The notes below the pieces were generated by a model that searched no databases, was not told where the DNA came from, and worked only from the letters and a program-made list of their open reading frames with translations. Below, piece after piece: positions 1 through 7,084 of a DNA stretch of 11,008 nt; positions within the stretch are counted from its first letter, which is position 1; each line of letters starts with the position of its first letter. The stretch is from an uncultured Porphyromonadaceae bacterium (GTDB lineage: Bacteria > Bacteroidota > Bacteroidia > Bacteroidales > Muribaculaceae), in the NCBI GenBank assembly GCA_947174735.1, contig CAMWKC010000054.1, positions 1 to 11,008 on the forward strand, given 5' to 3'. A program made the position numbers and the translations under genes.

Positions 1-22
1 TAACTTATTTGTCTCTCCCGCT

Positions 23-589
23 GTCGCACCCCACGCGGGTGCGTGGATTGAAACAGGACAGTTACCGATACATACCGCTACATTACCCTGTCGCACCCCA
101 CGCGGGTGCGTGGATTGAAACCTTGTGTAATGGTGGTACCGTAAAGCATCACAAGGTGTCGCACCCCACGCGGGTGCGTGGATTGAAACGTGTTCCATTG
201 GATAGGTAGCCGCCGACGAAACCGCGTCGCACCCCACGCGGGTGCGTGGATTGAAACGCTAACAATTAACCCGACACAATACGTGAGACTAGTCGCACCC
301 CACGCGGGTGCGTGGATTGAAACACTATCGAGGGGTCACGATTAGTAGGTGTGCTGGAGTCGCACCCCACGCGGGTGCGTGGATTGAAACTATACCGGCT
401 ATACAGCAGCGTATCGGAGCTTATGGTCGCACCCCACGCGGGTGCGCGGATTGAAACAACAATACTTATTCTACAGGATGCTCTGTAAGTGAGTCGCACC
501 CCACGCGGGTGCGTGGATTGAAACATTGTATTATGTACACAGTAGATAAATCTTAAAGTCGCACCCCACGCGGGTGCGTGGATTGAAAC
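23..589 (+). CRISPR. Type I-C-like CRISPR array, 9 repeats and 8 spacers
   Basis: Nine 32-bp repeats start at 23, 90, 158, 226, 292, 359, 426, 493 and 558. Each begins GTCGCACCCC and ends GGATTGAAAC. The eight spacers are all different and are 35, 36, 36, 34, 35, 35, 35 and 33 bp long. Repeat positions 3-9 (CGCACCC) pair with 15-21 (GGGTGCG) around a 5-nt loop, which is the hairpin cleaved by Cas5d in type I-C systems. The ATTGAAAC end puts the crRNA 5' handle at the right side of each repeat, so the array is read left to right and new spacers enter from the left. Bases 1-22 are too short to tell whether they are the end of a leader or part of another spacer, so the array may continue to the left. 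No cas gene lies in the window. The subtype call rests on the repeat sequence only. Confidence 0.97.
426..457 (+). repeat. Variant CRISPR repeat (repeat 7)
   Basis: This repeat differs from the other eight by one base, T to C at window position 447 (repeat position 22). That base lies just 3' of the hairpin stem. In type I-C systems Cas5d cuts at the base of the stem and leaves an 11-nt handle, so the change would fall on the first handle nucleotide of the crRNA carrying the spacer at 458-492. The repeats on both sides have the consensus base. Confidence 0.9.
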
Positions 590-590
590 A

Positions 591-626
591 ACATAGGACC
601 TTCTCGTTGTCGAGGAGGTCCTATGT
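591..626. repeat. Near-perfect hairpin at the trailer end of the CRISPR array
   Basis: Arms 591-606 and 611-626 pair over 16 bp with one mismatch, which is a G-U wobble in plus-strand RNA, around the 4-nt loop TTGT. The hairpin starts one base after the last CRISPR repeat. It could end or stabilise the 3' end of the pre-crRNA, but the bases after it (ATGTTACTTTAGG) are not a clean U tract, so a standard intrinsic terminator is doubtful. Its 36-nt length also equals that of the longest spacers. Confidence 0.75.
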
Positions 627-764
627 ATGTTACTTTAGGTATGTATATAAGTTGTAGACATAGGGGTGAGGATTGGGTAAGAGGGTGTTTACCATTATAA
701 CGGTGCGGGTATATAGGTTAGGGCTATTTTTGCACTCTATAAAGTGAGTATGCAAAAAAAGTGC

Positions 765-772
765 TAACTTCG
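765..772 (+). promoter_or_regulatory. Candidate Bacteroidota -7 promoter box for clpS-clpA-aat
   Basis: TAACTTCG at 765-772 is one base from the Bacteroidota -7 consensus TAnnTTTG and follows an A7 run at 754-760, an arrangement often seen in this phylum. An exact TAnnTTTG match, TATTTTTG, lies at 725-732. Neither has a clear TTTG -33 box at the usual distance. Either would give a 5' leader of more than 120 nt containing the inverted repeats at 803-867. Confidence 0.4.
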
Positions 773-802
773 CGTATGGACAGCTGAACAGAAACTAATT
801 AG

Positions 803-846
803 GGTATTGTCCCGAGAGATGATATAATAACCGTAGAGACAATACC
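803..846 (+). repeat. Inverted repeat in the clpS leader
   Basis: GGTATTGTC at 803-811 is exactly complementary to GACAATACC at 838-846, with 26 nt between. It lies downstream of the candidate promoter, so it could fold in the mRNA leader. The T-rich tail of an intrinsic terminator is absent. The role is unknown. Confidence 0.5.
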
Positions 847-855
847 GACTAAAGC

Positions 856-867
856 TGACAGCTGTCA
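856..867. promoter_or_regulatory. 12-bp perfect palindrome upstream of clpS
   Basis: TGACAGCTGTCA is a perfect palindrome ending 31 bp before the clpS start codon. Its core CAGCTG also occurs at 781-786. A dimeric regulator site is possible, but I do not recognise the motif as that of a known factor, and chance cannot be excluded. Confidence 0.35.
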
Positions 868-898
868 CAGCCATAACTTACTAAAGCATCTCTGATTT

Positions 899-1195
899 AT
901 GCCACAAACCTCAGGCGCAACGCGCCAACGTCAACAAATTGACACACCAAAACGTTATCATGTCTACCTGCATAATGATGACTTCACTACTATGGATATG
1001 GTAGTGAAAATCCTTGTAGAAGTCTTTTTCAAAAGTAATGAAGAGGCGGTAATGCTGATGCTGAAGGTGCATCATAGCGGTAAGGCTATGGCCGGCACAT
1101 ACGTCTATGATATAGCTGCTTCAAAAATACGTAAAGCTATAAGTATGGCGCGTGCCGAAGGTTATCCGCTTCAGCTCACTATGGAACCGGAGTAA
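899..1195 (+). CDS. clpS: ClpS, ATP-dependent Clp protease adaptor
   Basis: This 98-aa protein is the N-recognin that binds N-terminal Leu, Phe, Trp or Tyr and hands substrates to the ClpA N-domain. The whole ClpS fold is present. A short polar N-terminal tail (about 1-16) is followed by YHVYLHNDDFTTMD at 20-33. The residues matching the E. coli N-degron pocket are all kept: Asn26, Asp27 and His58, plus the gating methionines Met32 and Met54. The motif VHHSGKA at 57-63 and the ending YPLQLTMEPE are also typical. The length is normal for the family. The ATG at 899 gives the expected short N-terminal extension that the ClpA pore engages. It is the first gene of a plus-strand operon with clpA (70 bp downstream) and aat, consistent with one protein-quality pathway. 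Confidence 0.96.
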   Translation: MPQTSGATRQRQQIDTPKRYHVYLHNDDFTTMDMVVKILVEVFFKSNEEAVMLMLKVHHSGKAMAGTYVYDIAASKIRKAISMARAEGYPLQLTMEPE

Positions 1196-1265
1196 TTTTT
1201 CAATTGTTACCCTTTCTCCTTTTCATTACGTTTATACAGAAGTATTCTCACTATTCTTTATCAGA

Positions 1266-3581
1266 ATGCCAAAAGAAATAACATTTTCGTACCTTCTCAA
1301 CGAAGCTTTCCAGTTTGCAGCAGCACTTGCCACAAGAAAGCGACATGAGTTTATCACGCCTGAACATCTGCTGTCTGGAATGATACAGCAGCAGCAATTC
1401 GGCGACATTATAGAATGGAGCGGTACTCTAAGCATTAGGAGCTTGAAATCTAAACTGCGTAATTATCTCGACGCACAGGAGAGTGTACCTAAAGATATAA
1501 AATACGAACCGGAACTGTCAACGCAACTGTCTGAAGTACTGAACAGAGCTACTACTACATTAGCATGTTCAGGAGCGGAAACTGTCACGGTGCCTCATTG
1601 TCTCAATGCCATGCTGGAGATACGCGACTCTTTTGCCGCATCTTTGGTACGCCAATTAGCTAACAACGATAAAGGAGGCTTTATAGCTGCTGCAAACAAA
1701 GCTTATTCACTAAATAATTTAATACCGGAAGATGAAGATGAGTATGTAGACTTTGCTGATGCATTCCCAAGTTCATCTCCTGATCAGTCTTTTGATCAAC
1801 CTTTTGACTCTGATGAACAGCAGGAGAAACCGGCACAATGGCGTTCGTTGGTCACAGACATTGATTCACTTCTTGACACCCGCAATCCCCTTATAGGACG
1901 CGAGGCGGAACTGGCCCGCACGATACAGGTGTTATGCCGCAAAGATAAAAATAATCCCCTGCATGTGGGAGAACCAGGGGTCGGAAAGACAGCTCTGGTC
2001 TACGGACTGGCACGACTCATCCGCGACGGTAAGGTGCCGGAACGTCTGCGCGACTCACACATCTATCAAATAGATTTAGGCAGTCTGTTAGCAGGCACAC
2101 AATTCCGTGGTGACTTTGAAAAGCGTCTGAAAACGGTTATGGACGGTATACGTACACAACCGGGTGCAATAGTCTATATAGACGAGATACATAATCTTGT
2201 GGGGGCCGGAGCTACCGGTGAAGGTTCAATGGATGCCGCAAATATGCTCAAACCGTATCTCGAACGTGGTGATATACGTTTCATCGGGTCGACTACATAC
2301 GAGGAATTGAACCGTCATATTGCTAAAAGCAAAGGACTTCTGAGACGTTTCCAGCAGATAGATATAACTGAACCAACTCAAGCAGAAGCTACTGAGATAT
2401 TGCGTCAACTACAGGGCCATTACGAGGAATACCATAAGGTACATTATACCGACGAAGCTGTGGAATATGCCGTAACAGGCTCAGCAAGACATCTTACAGA
2501 CCGTTACCTGCCAGATAAGGCTATCGATTTGCTCGACGAAGCAGGAGCATGGCGCGAACTGAATCCTGACCCGACGCAGACCGAAGAAACACCTGTGGTT
2601 GACAAAAAAGCTGTACAGAAAGTATTAGCCGGAATGGCACGTATCGACACTGCAGCATTGCAGACCGATGAAAAAGACACTATGCACACACTGCCGGAAC
2701 GTGTGGCAGCCCGCATATTCGGTCAGGAGTCAGCCGTACGTGCGGCTACAGAAGCTGTACTTATGTCGAAAGCCGGTCTTAATGATCTCGACAAACCGCT
2801 GGCAAGTCTGCTCTTTGTAGGGCCTACGGGTGTGGGTAAGACGGAAGTAGCCGTAGTATTAGCCAAAGAAATGGGTGTTGAACTCGTACGTTTCGATATG
2901 AGCGAATATGCCGAGAAACATGCAGTAGCCAAACTTATCGGTTCGCCGGCCGGATATGTAGGTTACGAAGACGGTGGCATACTGACAGATGCCATACGCC
3001 GTTCGCCCTCGTGCGTGCTGCTGCTTGACGAGGTAGAAAAGGCTCACCCCGATATCTACGACATATTGCTGCAAGTAATGGATTACGGACGTCTGAGTGA
3101 CAATAAGGGACGTCACGCCGACTTCCGCAACGTAGTACTCATCATGACTTCCAATGCCGGTGCACAATATGCAGCTCAGGCAAACGTCGGATTCGGCAGC
3201 AGTGTCTCGGCTGGTCAGGCCATGCTGAAGCAAGTGAAACGTACGTTCAAACCCGAATTTCTCAACCGCCTATCAGCAACCGTAGTGTTCAACGACATGG
3301 ACCGCGACATGGCCTCGCGTATCCTTGACAAAAAACTCGGTCAGCTTGCCGAACGCCTTGCCGAACGTAAGGTAAGTCTACAGGTTGATGATACAGCCCG
3401 TCAGTGGTTACTACGTGAAGGGGTAACACGCGAATACGGTGCCCGTGAACTCGACCGCGTAATAGCTACACGACTCAAACCGCTACTTATGCGCGAGATT
3501 CTGTTCGGCAACCTTAACAATGGCGGCACAGCCGTAGTTACAGTCAAAGAAAACGCACTCATACTTAACAACAATCAATAA
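1266..3581 (+). CDS. clpA: ClpA, AAA+ unfoldase of the ClpAP protease
   Basis: This 771-aa Hsp100 unfoldase forms a hexamer that threads substrates into ClpP. The frame is open further upstream to an ATG at 1152, inside clpS, but the ATG at 1266 starts exactly at the conserved N-domain (MPKEITFSYLLNEAFQ) and gives the family length (E. coli about 758), so I chose it. Domains in order: a double-repeat N-domain at about 1-145 with HEFITPEHLL, which docks ClpS; an acidic Ser/Asp-rich linker at about 155-193; AAA D1 with Walker A GEPGVGKT (235-242) and Walker B VYIDE (303-307); AAA D2 with Walker A GPTGVGKT (519-526) and Walker B LLLDE with Asp588-Glu589. The D2 loop carries VGF at 641-643, matching the IGL/IGF tripeptide that docks ClpP. 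The ClpB coiled-coil middle domain is absent, which separates ClpA from ClpB. ClpP is not in the window. Confidence 0.95.
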   Translation: MPKEITFSYLLNEAFQFAAALATRKRHEFITPEHLLSGMIQQQQFGDIIEWSGTLSIRSLKSKLRNYLDAQESVPKDIKYEPELSTQLSEVLNRATTTLACSGAETVTVPHCLNAMLEIRDSFAASLVRQLANNDKGGFIAAANKAYSLNNLIPEDEDEYVDFADAFPSSSPDQSFDQPFDSDEQQEKPAQWRSLVTDIDSLLDTRNPLIGREAELARTIQVLCRKDKNNPLHVGEPGVGKTALVYGLARLIRDGKVPERLRDSHIYQIDLGSLLAGTQFRGDFEKRLKTVMDGIRTQPGAIVYIDEIHNLVGAGATGEGSMDAANMLKPYLERGDIRFIGSTTYEELNRHIAKSKGLLRRFQQIDITEPTQAEATEILRQLQGHYEEYHKVHYTDEAVEYAVTGSARHLTDRYLPDKAIDLLDEAGAWRELNPDPTQTEETPVVDKKAVQKVLAGMARIDTAALQTDEKDTMHTLPERVAARIFGQESAVRAATEAVLMSKAGLNDLDKPLASLLFVGPTGVGKTEVAVVLAKEMGVELVRFDMSEYAEKHAVAKLIGSPAGYVGYEDGGILTDAIRRSPSCVLLLDEVEKAHPDIYDILLQVMDYGRLSDNKGRHADFRNVVLIMTSNAGAQYAAQANVGFGSSVSAGQAMLKQVKRTFKPEFLNRLSATVVFNDMDRDMASRILDKKLGQLAERLAERKVSLQVDDTARQWLLREGVTREYGARELDRVIATRLKPLLMREILFGNLNNGGTAVVTVKENALILNNNQ

Positions 3582-3594
3582 TATTATCTTTAGT

Positions 3595-4251
3595 ATGGTA
3601 TTCTGGATAGAACCTGATGACAGGACTATGGCTTTTCCCGACCCGCATCTGGCCGAACCTGACGGTATGCTGGCAATGGGAGGAGATCTGTCACCACGAC
3701 GTCTTATATCCGCCTATTCACGCGGTATCTTCCCGTGGTTTTCATTCCGCGACAGCAAAGCACCGCAATGGTACTGTCCACAAAAGCGATTTGTGATATT
3801 TCCTCATGACATACACATATCGCACTCCCTACGTCCTATGCTCAACAGCGGCCGCTTCGAAATGACTTTCAATCGTGATTTCGAAGGTGTTATATCCAAC
3901 TGCAGCAAATTGCGCATAAACGGAAAAGGCGCATGGCTCGGACCGGAGATGATAAAAGCCTATACTACTCTGCACCGCATGAAACGTGCTGCCAGCGTCG
4001 AGGTATGGGAAGAAGGCCGCCTTGTGGGCGGCCTCTACGGTGTGACTATGGGTTATGTGTTTGCCGGTGAAAGTATGTTTTCCCTAAGGCCCGGTGCCAG
4101 CAAGCTGGCTTTGGTGCATCTGGCACGACGTCTGATGACAGCCGAGGGTAAATTTCTTATCGACTGCCAATTCGAAACACCCCATCTACGAAGTATGGGA
4201 GGCACTTATATAAGCTACGACGAATATATGAATATTCTTAACGGTCGGTAA
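3595..4251 (+). CDS. aat: Leucyl/phenylalanyl-tRNA--protein transferase
   Basis: This 218-aa cytoplasmic enzyme transfers Leu or Phe from aminoacyl-tRNA to proteins with N-terminal Arg or Lys, creating the N-degrons that ClpS reads. Family motifs in order: FPDPHLAEPDGMLAMGGDLS near the N-terminus, AYSRGIFPWF, VEVWEEGRLVGGLYG, the GESMFS segment, ASKLALVHLARRL, and IDCQFETPHLRSMGG with the Asp and Gln of the active site. The length is close to E. coli Aat (about 234). The ATG at 3595 lies 13 bp after the clpA stop, so the genes are almost certainly co-transcribed. The 3' end is 7 bp from the convergent znuC. The pairing with clpS and clpA supports the function. Confidence 0.95.
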   Translation: MVFWIEPDDRTMAFPDPHLAEPDGMLAMGGDLSPRRLISAYSRGIFPWFSFRDSKAPQWYCPQKRFVIFPHDIHISHSLRPMLNSGRFEMTFNRDFEGVISNCSKLRINGKGAWLGPEMIKAYTTLHRMKRAASVEVWEEGRLVGGLYGVTMGYVFAGESMFSLRPGASKLALVHLARRLMTAEGKFLIDCQFETPHLRSMGGTYISYDEYMNILNGR

Positions 4252-4258
4252 TACGGTA

Positions 4259-4957
4259 TCATGTATAGTCTTCTTCGCAGTCATCGCGTCTGTAGTGATG
4301 CGTAGAGTGACACTCATGCACACCGTCGTCAACGATGATATGCCTGTTGGCCATACCCGAAATCACAGACAGCTCATGGCTTACCAGCACTATGGTTATA
4401 CGCTTAGCAAGGTCAGCCATTATTGAATATATCTGATGCTCGAACCGCTTGTCAACATACGACAGCGGTTCGTCAAGCACCAGTACAGTCGGGTCAGTTA
4501 TAAGTGCCCTTCCCAACAGGGTGCGCTGTAGCTGACCGCCGGATAACGCACCAATAGGCCTGTCAGCTAATTCAGCTATTCCCATAAGCTGTGTCACCTC
4601 ATCATAGCGTCTCACAGCGTCTTTAGGATAACGTCCCCACAGATTACGTATCATACCTGAACGCACTACTTCCCCTACGGTAATGGGAAAATGTGTATCT
4701 ATCATACTTTTCTGAGGCAGATAGCCTATGGCAAGCCTGTTAGTGGGATACCCTTCCGTATCATAGTAAGTTACTGTACCGCTATCGGGTTTGAGCAGCT
4801 TCAGCATCACCTTAAGCAGTGTGGTCTTACCGCCGCCGTTAGGACCGGTAATAGTCATAAAATCACCACGGTTGACACACAGCGACACTCCCGGCAGCAC
4901 AGGGCGGTCGGTATAGGTGACTCTTATGTCGCGTAAGGCTATGACAGGTTGTGACAC
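4259..4957 (-). CDS. znuC: Zinc/manganese ABC transporter ATP-binding protein (ZnuC-like)
   Basis: This 232-aa ABC ATPase should power a metal importer at the inner membrane. All nucleotide-binding motifs are present: Walker A GPNGGGKT (38-45), Q-loop Gln82, signature LSGGQ (138-142), Walker B VLVLDE (158-163), D-loop SYVD and H-loop His194. The sequence around GYLPQKSMIDTHFPITVGEVV is typical of the ZnuC/MntB/FhuC-type metal branch. The C-terminal tail holds a short run rich in His, Cys and acidic residues (HECHSTHHYRRDDCEEDY), which could bind metal. It starts with GTG at 4957, and the homology begins right after that codon. It lies 31 bp downstream of the binding protein gene. The permease gene that normally follows is absent, because aat converges directly. 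Zinc versus manganese cannot be settled from sequence. Confidence 0.88.
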   Translation of the reverse strand: MSQPVIALRDIRVTYTDRPVLPGVSLCVNRGDFMTITGPNGGGKTTLLKVMLKLLKPDSGTVTYYDTEGYPTNRLAIGYLPQKSMIDTHFPITVGEVVRSGMIRNLWGRYPKDAVRRYDEVTQLMGIAELADRPIGALSGGQLQRTLLGRALITDPTVLVLDEPLSYVDKRFEHQIYSIMADLAKRITIVLVSHELSVISGMANRHIIVDDGVHECHSTHHYRRDDCEEDYT

Positions 4958-4988
4958 GAGGTAAAGACAGTTATAGATGGAAGTATTT

Positions 4989-5900
4989 TCACTTTCCGGA
5001 AGTCTGCGAAGCTTTAGCCGTAGCGAGACGACGGGCGAGACGTGTCAGTTGTTCAGCCCAGTCGGTACCGTTAAGCTGTACTTGTATCGTATCTATACCG
5101 AGCTGACGTGCTACTGTCCATGCTTGGTCAGGATTATGAGCCGGCTCGGCTATCATAAGCAGAGGACGAGCGGCCGCGGCTGAATCGAGCCGTTCCTGCA
5201 TCTGACGTGCCGTAGGTTCCTTACCTTCTCGCTCAAGTGAAAACTGATTCAGTCCGTAGTCACGTGCGAAATAACTCAACGAGGGATGTATCACTACAAA
5301 CGAACCGCCGCGTACCGGTGCAAGAATATTCGCCAACGTGTCATCAAGAGCCTGCAGACGTGTCTGCAGAACCGCCCCACGTTCCTTATAATCTGAAGCG
5401 TTATCAGGGTCATAAACAGCTATAGCGTCAACCATAGATGAAGCTATGGCCTGCATATTGCGGACTGAACTCCAAAGATGCGGATCACCTTCACCATTCC
5501 CGTGTGTACCTTCGACAGCAGCTATACTACCGGCCACATTTACAACCTGCAGATCAGGAAAATTCTCCATAAGGCGGGGAAGGGTAGCCTGCTCGAAACC
5601 GGGCGTACCAAGCGACATATAAAGACCGGCTTGCTGCAGAGCCGTCATCTCGCTCATAGAAGGGTCATAAGTTTCAGGATTGGTTGATGGTTTTATAAGT
5701 GTCACCACTTCGTAATGTCCCTCACCAAGTGCCTGTGCCACATCAGCCTGCGGAGCGAAAGTCACAGCTACAACTCGATGCCGGTCACTATGTCCGCAGC
5801 CCGTAAGTGTAAGCAGAGCGACCATCAGAACTATACCGGCCATAAGCACAAGCACCGGGAAAGCCCTGCGCATCATAGCTTCCTTGACTCGTGTATCCAT
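4989..5900 (-). CDS. znuA: Zinc/manganese ABC transporter substrate-binding lipoprotein (ZnuA-like)
   Basis: This 303-aa cluster A-I metal-binding protein would capture Zn(II) or Mn(II) for the ZnuC ATPase. A hydrophobic signal segment (about 13-33) ends in the lipobox LTGC with Cys35 as the lipidation site. Of the usual ligand positions, His141 (in DPHLW) and His205 (in VIHPSLSYF) are present. The first His is replaced by Glu76 in NPETYDP, and the last Asp position reads VQLNGTDW, so the fourth ligand is unclear. The His-rich loop is reduced to GTHGNGEGDPH. LEREGKEPT, a family hallmark after the third ligand, is present. Met9 or Met10 would also give a normal signal peptide, so the start is uncertain by up to 9 residues. 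The gene begins 11 bp after the trpS stop and is probably co-transcribed with trpS and znuC. No Zur-like operator was recognised. Confidence 0.87.
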   Translation of the reverse strand: MDTRVKEAMMRRAFPVLVLMAGIVLMVALLTLTGCGHSDRHRVVAVTFAPQADVAQALGEGHYEVVTLIKPSTNPETYDPSMSEMTALQQAGLYMSLGTPGFEQATLPRLMENFPDLQVVNVAGSIAAVEGTHGNGEGDPHLWSSVRNMQAIASSMVDAIAVYDPDNASDYKERGAVLQTRLQALDDTLANILAPVRGGSFVVIHPSLSYFARDYGLNQFSLEREGKEPTARQMQERLDSAAAARPLLMIAEPAHNPDQAWTVARQLGIDTIQVQLNGTDWAEQLTRLARRLATAKASQTSGK

Positions 5901-5911
5901 AAGCCGAAAAA

Positions 5912-7009
5912 TCAGAACTTACGGATACCCATTATCTCACGCACATCGCTCAAAGTGTCGGCGGCAAGAGCACGTGTACGTTCGGCACCGTCACGTACCA
6001 CACGGGCCATATACTCATCGTTGTCGCGTATATCAAGTATTCGTTCGCGTATAGGAAGTGTTACTTTGAGTATGTCTTCGGCTAACTGTTTCTTCATATC
6101 GCCGTAGCGTATTGAACAATCGGCATAGGCGTTGCGGAAGTGTTCTACCGTATCGGGTGTGGAAACGAGTTCCATGAGTGTAAACAGATTCTCTACCGGC
6201 TGGCTGACAGGCTGATTAGGTGTCTTAGGGCCTTCGTCAGTCACGGCACGCATCACTTTCTTGCGCAACGTCTTCTCATCGTCTATGAGATAGATACAGT
6301 TACCTTCGCTCTTACCCATCTTACCGGAGCCATCCAGACCCGGTACTTTGACAGCATGACCGCCGAAATTGAAATTGACAGGTTCGCCGAAATAATCGGT
6401 CTTATAGAACGAGTTAAAACGACGTGCGAAACGACGTGTCAACTCAAGATGCTGCTCCTGATCTTTACCGACAGGTACAAAATCCGCCTTATGTATAAGT
6501 ATGTCCACAGCCATAAGAGTCGGATAAGTCAGCAGACCGGCGTTGACACGCTGATTAGTCTGATTGCCTATTATTTCCTTTTCTATCTCATCACTTTCGG
6601 AAGTTATACCCAGTGCTTTGCGAGCTTTATCCTTGAACGAAGCTGTACGCATCAGTTCACCGATACCTACATGCATGTTCATCAGCAGATACATTTCCGA
6701 AATCTCCGGCACATCGCTCTGGATATATATTATGTTCTTTTCAGGGTCAAGACCTGCGGCCAGATACTCGGCCAGTATATCCTTAACATTCTCATGCAGC
6801 ATCTTGGGATCGGGGTGCGTGGTGAGAGCGTGCAGGTCGGCTATGAAGAAACGACAGTCATAGTCGTCCTGCATACGTACAAACTTGCTCAGCGCACCGT
6901 AATAATTGCCTAAATGTAGATTACCTGTGGCACGTATGCCACTGAGTACCACCTTCTTCTTATCATCACCGGCGGGAACAGCCGGTGTGTTATGTTCTGT
7001 TGTCTGCAT
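5912..7009 (-). CDS. trpS: Tryptophanyl-tRNA synthetase
   Basis: This class I synthetase charges tRNA-Trp in the cytoplasm. With the ATG at 7009 it is 365 aa. The HIGH-type motif is HLGN at about 32-35 (within TGNLHLGNYYGAL), and the KMSKS-type loop is KMGKS at 230-234, followed by EGN. Other TrpS hallmarks are FFIADLHALTTH, the Trp-adenylate pocket region with YPTLMAVDILIHKAD, and VPVGKDQEQHLELTR. An in-frame TTG at 7045 would add 12 residues, but it overlaps the promoter box at 7034-7041, so I reject it. The first about 18 residues are a poorly conserved polar extension. It is the first gene of a minus-strand unit with znuA 11 bp downstream. No T-box or leader peptide is seen, and the 5' leader is probably under 25 nt. 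Confidence 0.96.
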   Translation of the reverse strand: MQTTEHNTPAVPAGDDKKKVVLSGIRATGNLHLGNYYGALSKFVRMQDDYDCRFFIADLHALTTHPDPKMLHENVKDILAEYLAAGLDPEKNIIYIQSDVPEISEMYLLMNMHVGIGELMRTASFKDKARKALGITSESDEIEKEIIGNQTNQRVNAGLLTYPTLMAVDILIHKADFVPVGKDQEQHLELTRRFARRFNSFYKTDYFGEPVNFNFGGHAVKVPGLDGSGKMGKSEGNCIYLIDDEKTLRKKVMRAVTDEGPKTPNQPVSQPVENLFTLMELVSTPDTVEHFRNAYADCSIRYGDMKKQLAEDILKVTLPIRERILDIRDNDEYMARVVRDGAERTRALAADTLSDVREIMGIRKF

Positions 7010-7033
7010 AGTCCTGATATGTTTTGTAGTTTG

Positions 7034-7041
7034 CAAAGTTA
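7034..7041 (-). promoter_or_regulatory. Promoter -7 box for trpS-znuA-znuC
   Basis: On the minus strand TAACTTTG is an exact match to the Bacteroidota -7 consensus TAnnTTTG and lies 24 bp before the trpS ATG. Transcription should start near 7026-7029. No clear TTTG -33 box is seen at the usual 19-21 bp spacing. The box lies just downstream of the terminator of the previous operon. Confidence 0.65.
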
Positions 7042-7084
7042 ACAAATATAAACATTTCCACGTATCTTTCTGCTAAAAAAATCA

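Larger units (their letters stand above)
627..898. other. Non-coding region between the CRISPR array and clpS
   Basis: No convincing reading frame or RNA gene is seen here. The left half (about 627-720) is G- and T-rich on the plus strand and shows nothing recognisable. The right half holds candidate promoter boxes and two inverted repeats, listed separately. It probably contains the start of the clpS-clpA-aat transcript. Confidence 0.6.

Noticed and set aside
9..526. Open frames across the CRISPR array on both strands (9-209 plus, 266-526 minus)
   Set aside because: They consist of translated CRISPR repeats with repeating peptide blocks and are not genes.
1152..1265. Upstream ATG at 1152 for clpA, overlapping clpS
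   Set aside because: The 38 extra residues are unlike any ClpA N-terminus, while the ATG at 1266 begins exactly at the conserved N-domain.
2859..3233. 124-codon minus-strand open frame inside clpA
   Set aside because: It is a shadow of the clpA D2 region, with no family resemblance and no promoter.
6140..6913. 257-codon plus-strand open frame opposite trpS
   Set aside because: It is fully antisense to a well-conserved synthetase, has a composition typical of a shadow frame (many Cys, His, Ile and Tyr) and no recognisable domain.
7010..7045. TTG start at 7045 adding 12 residues to trpS
   Set aside because: The codon overlaps the -7 promoter box region and the added residues are not part of the conserved TrpS fold; the ATG at 7009 fits better.
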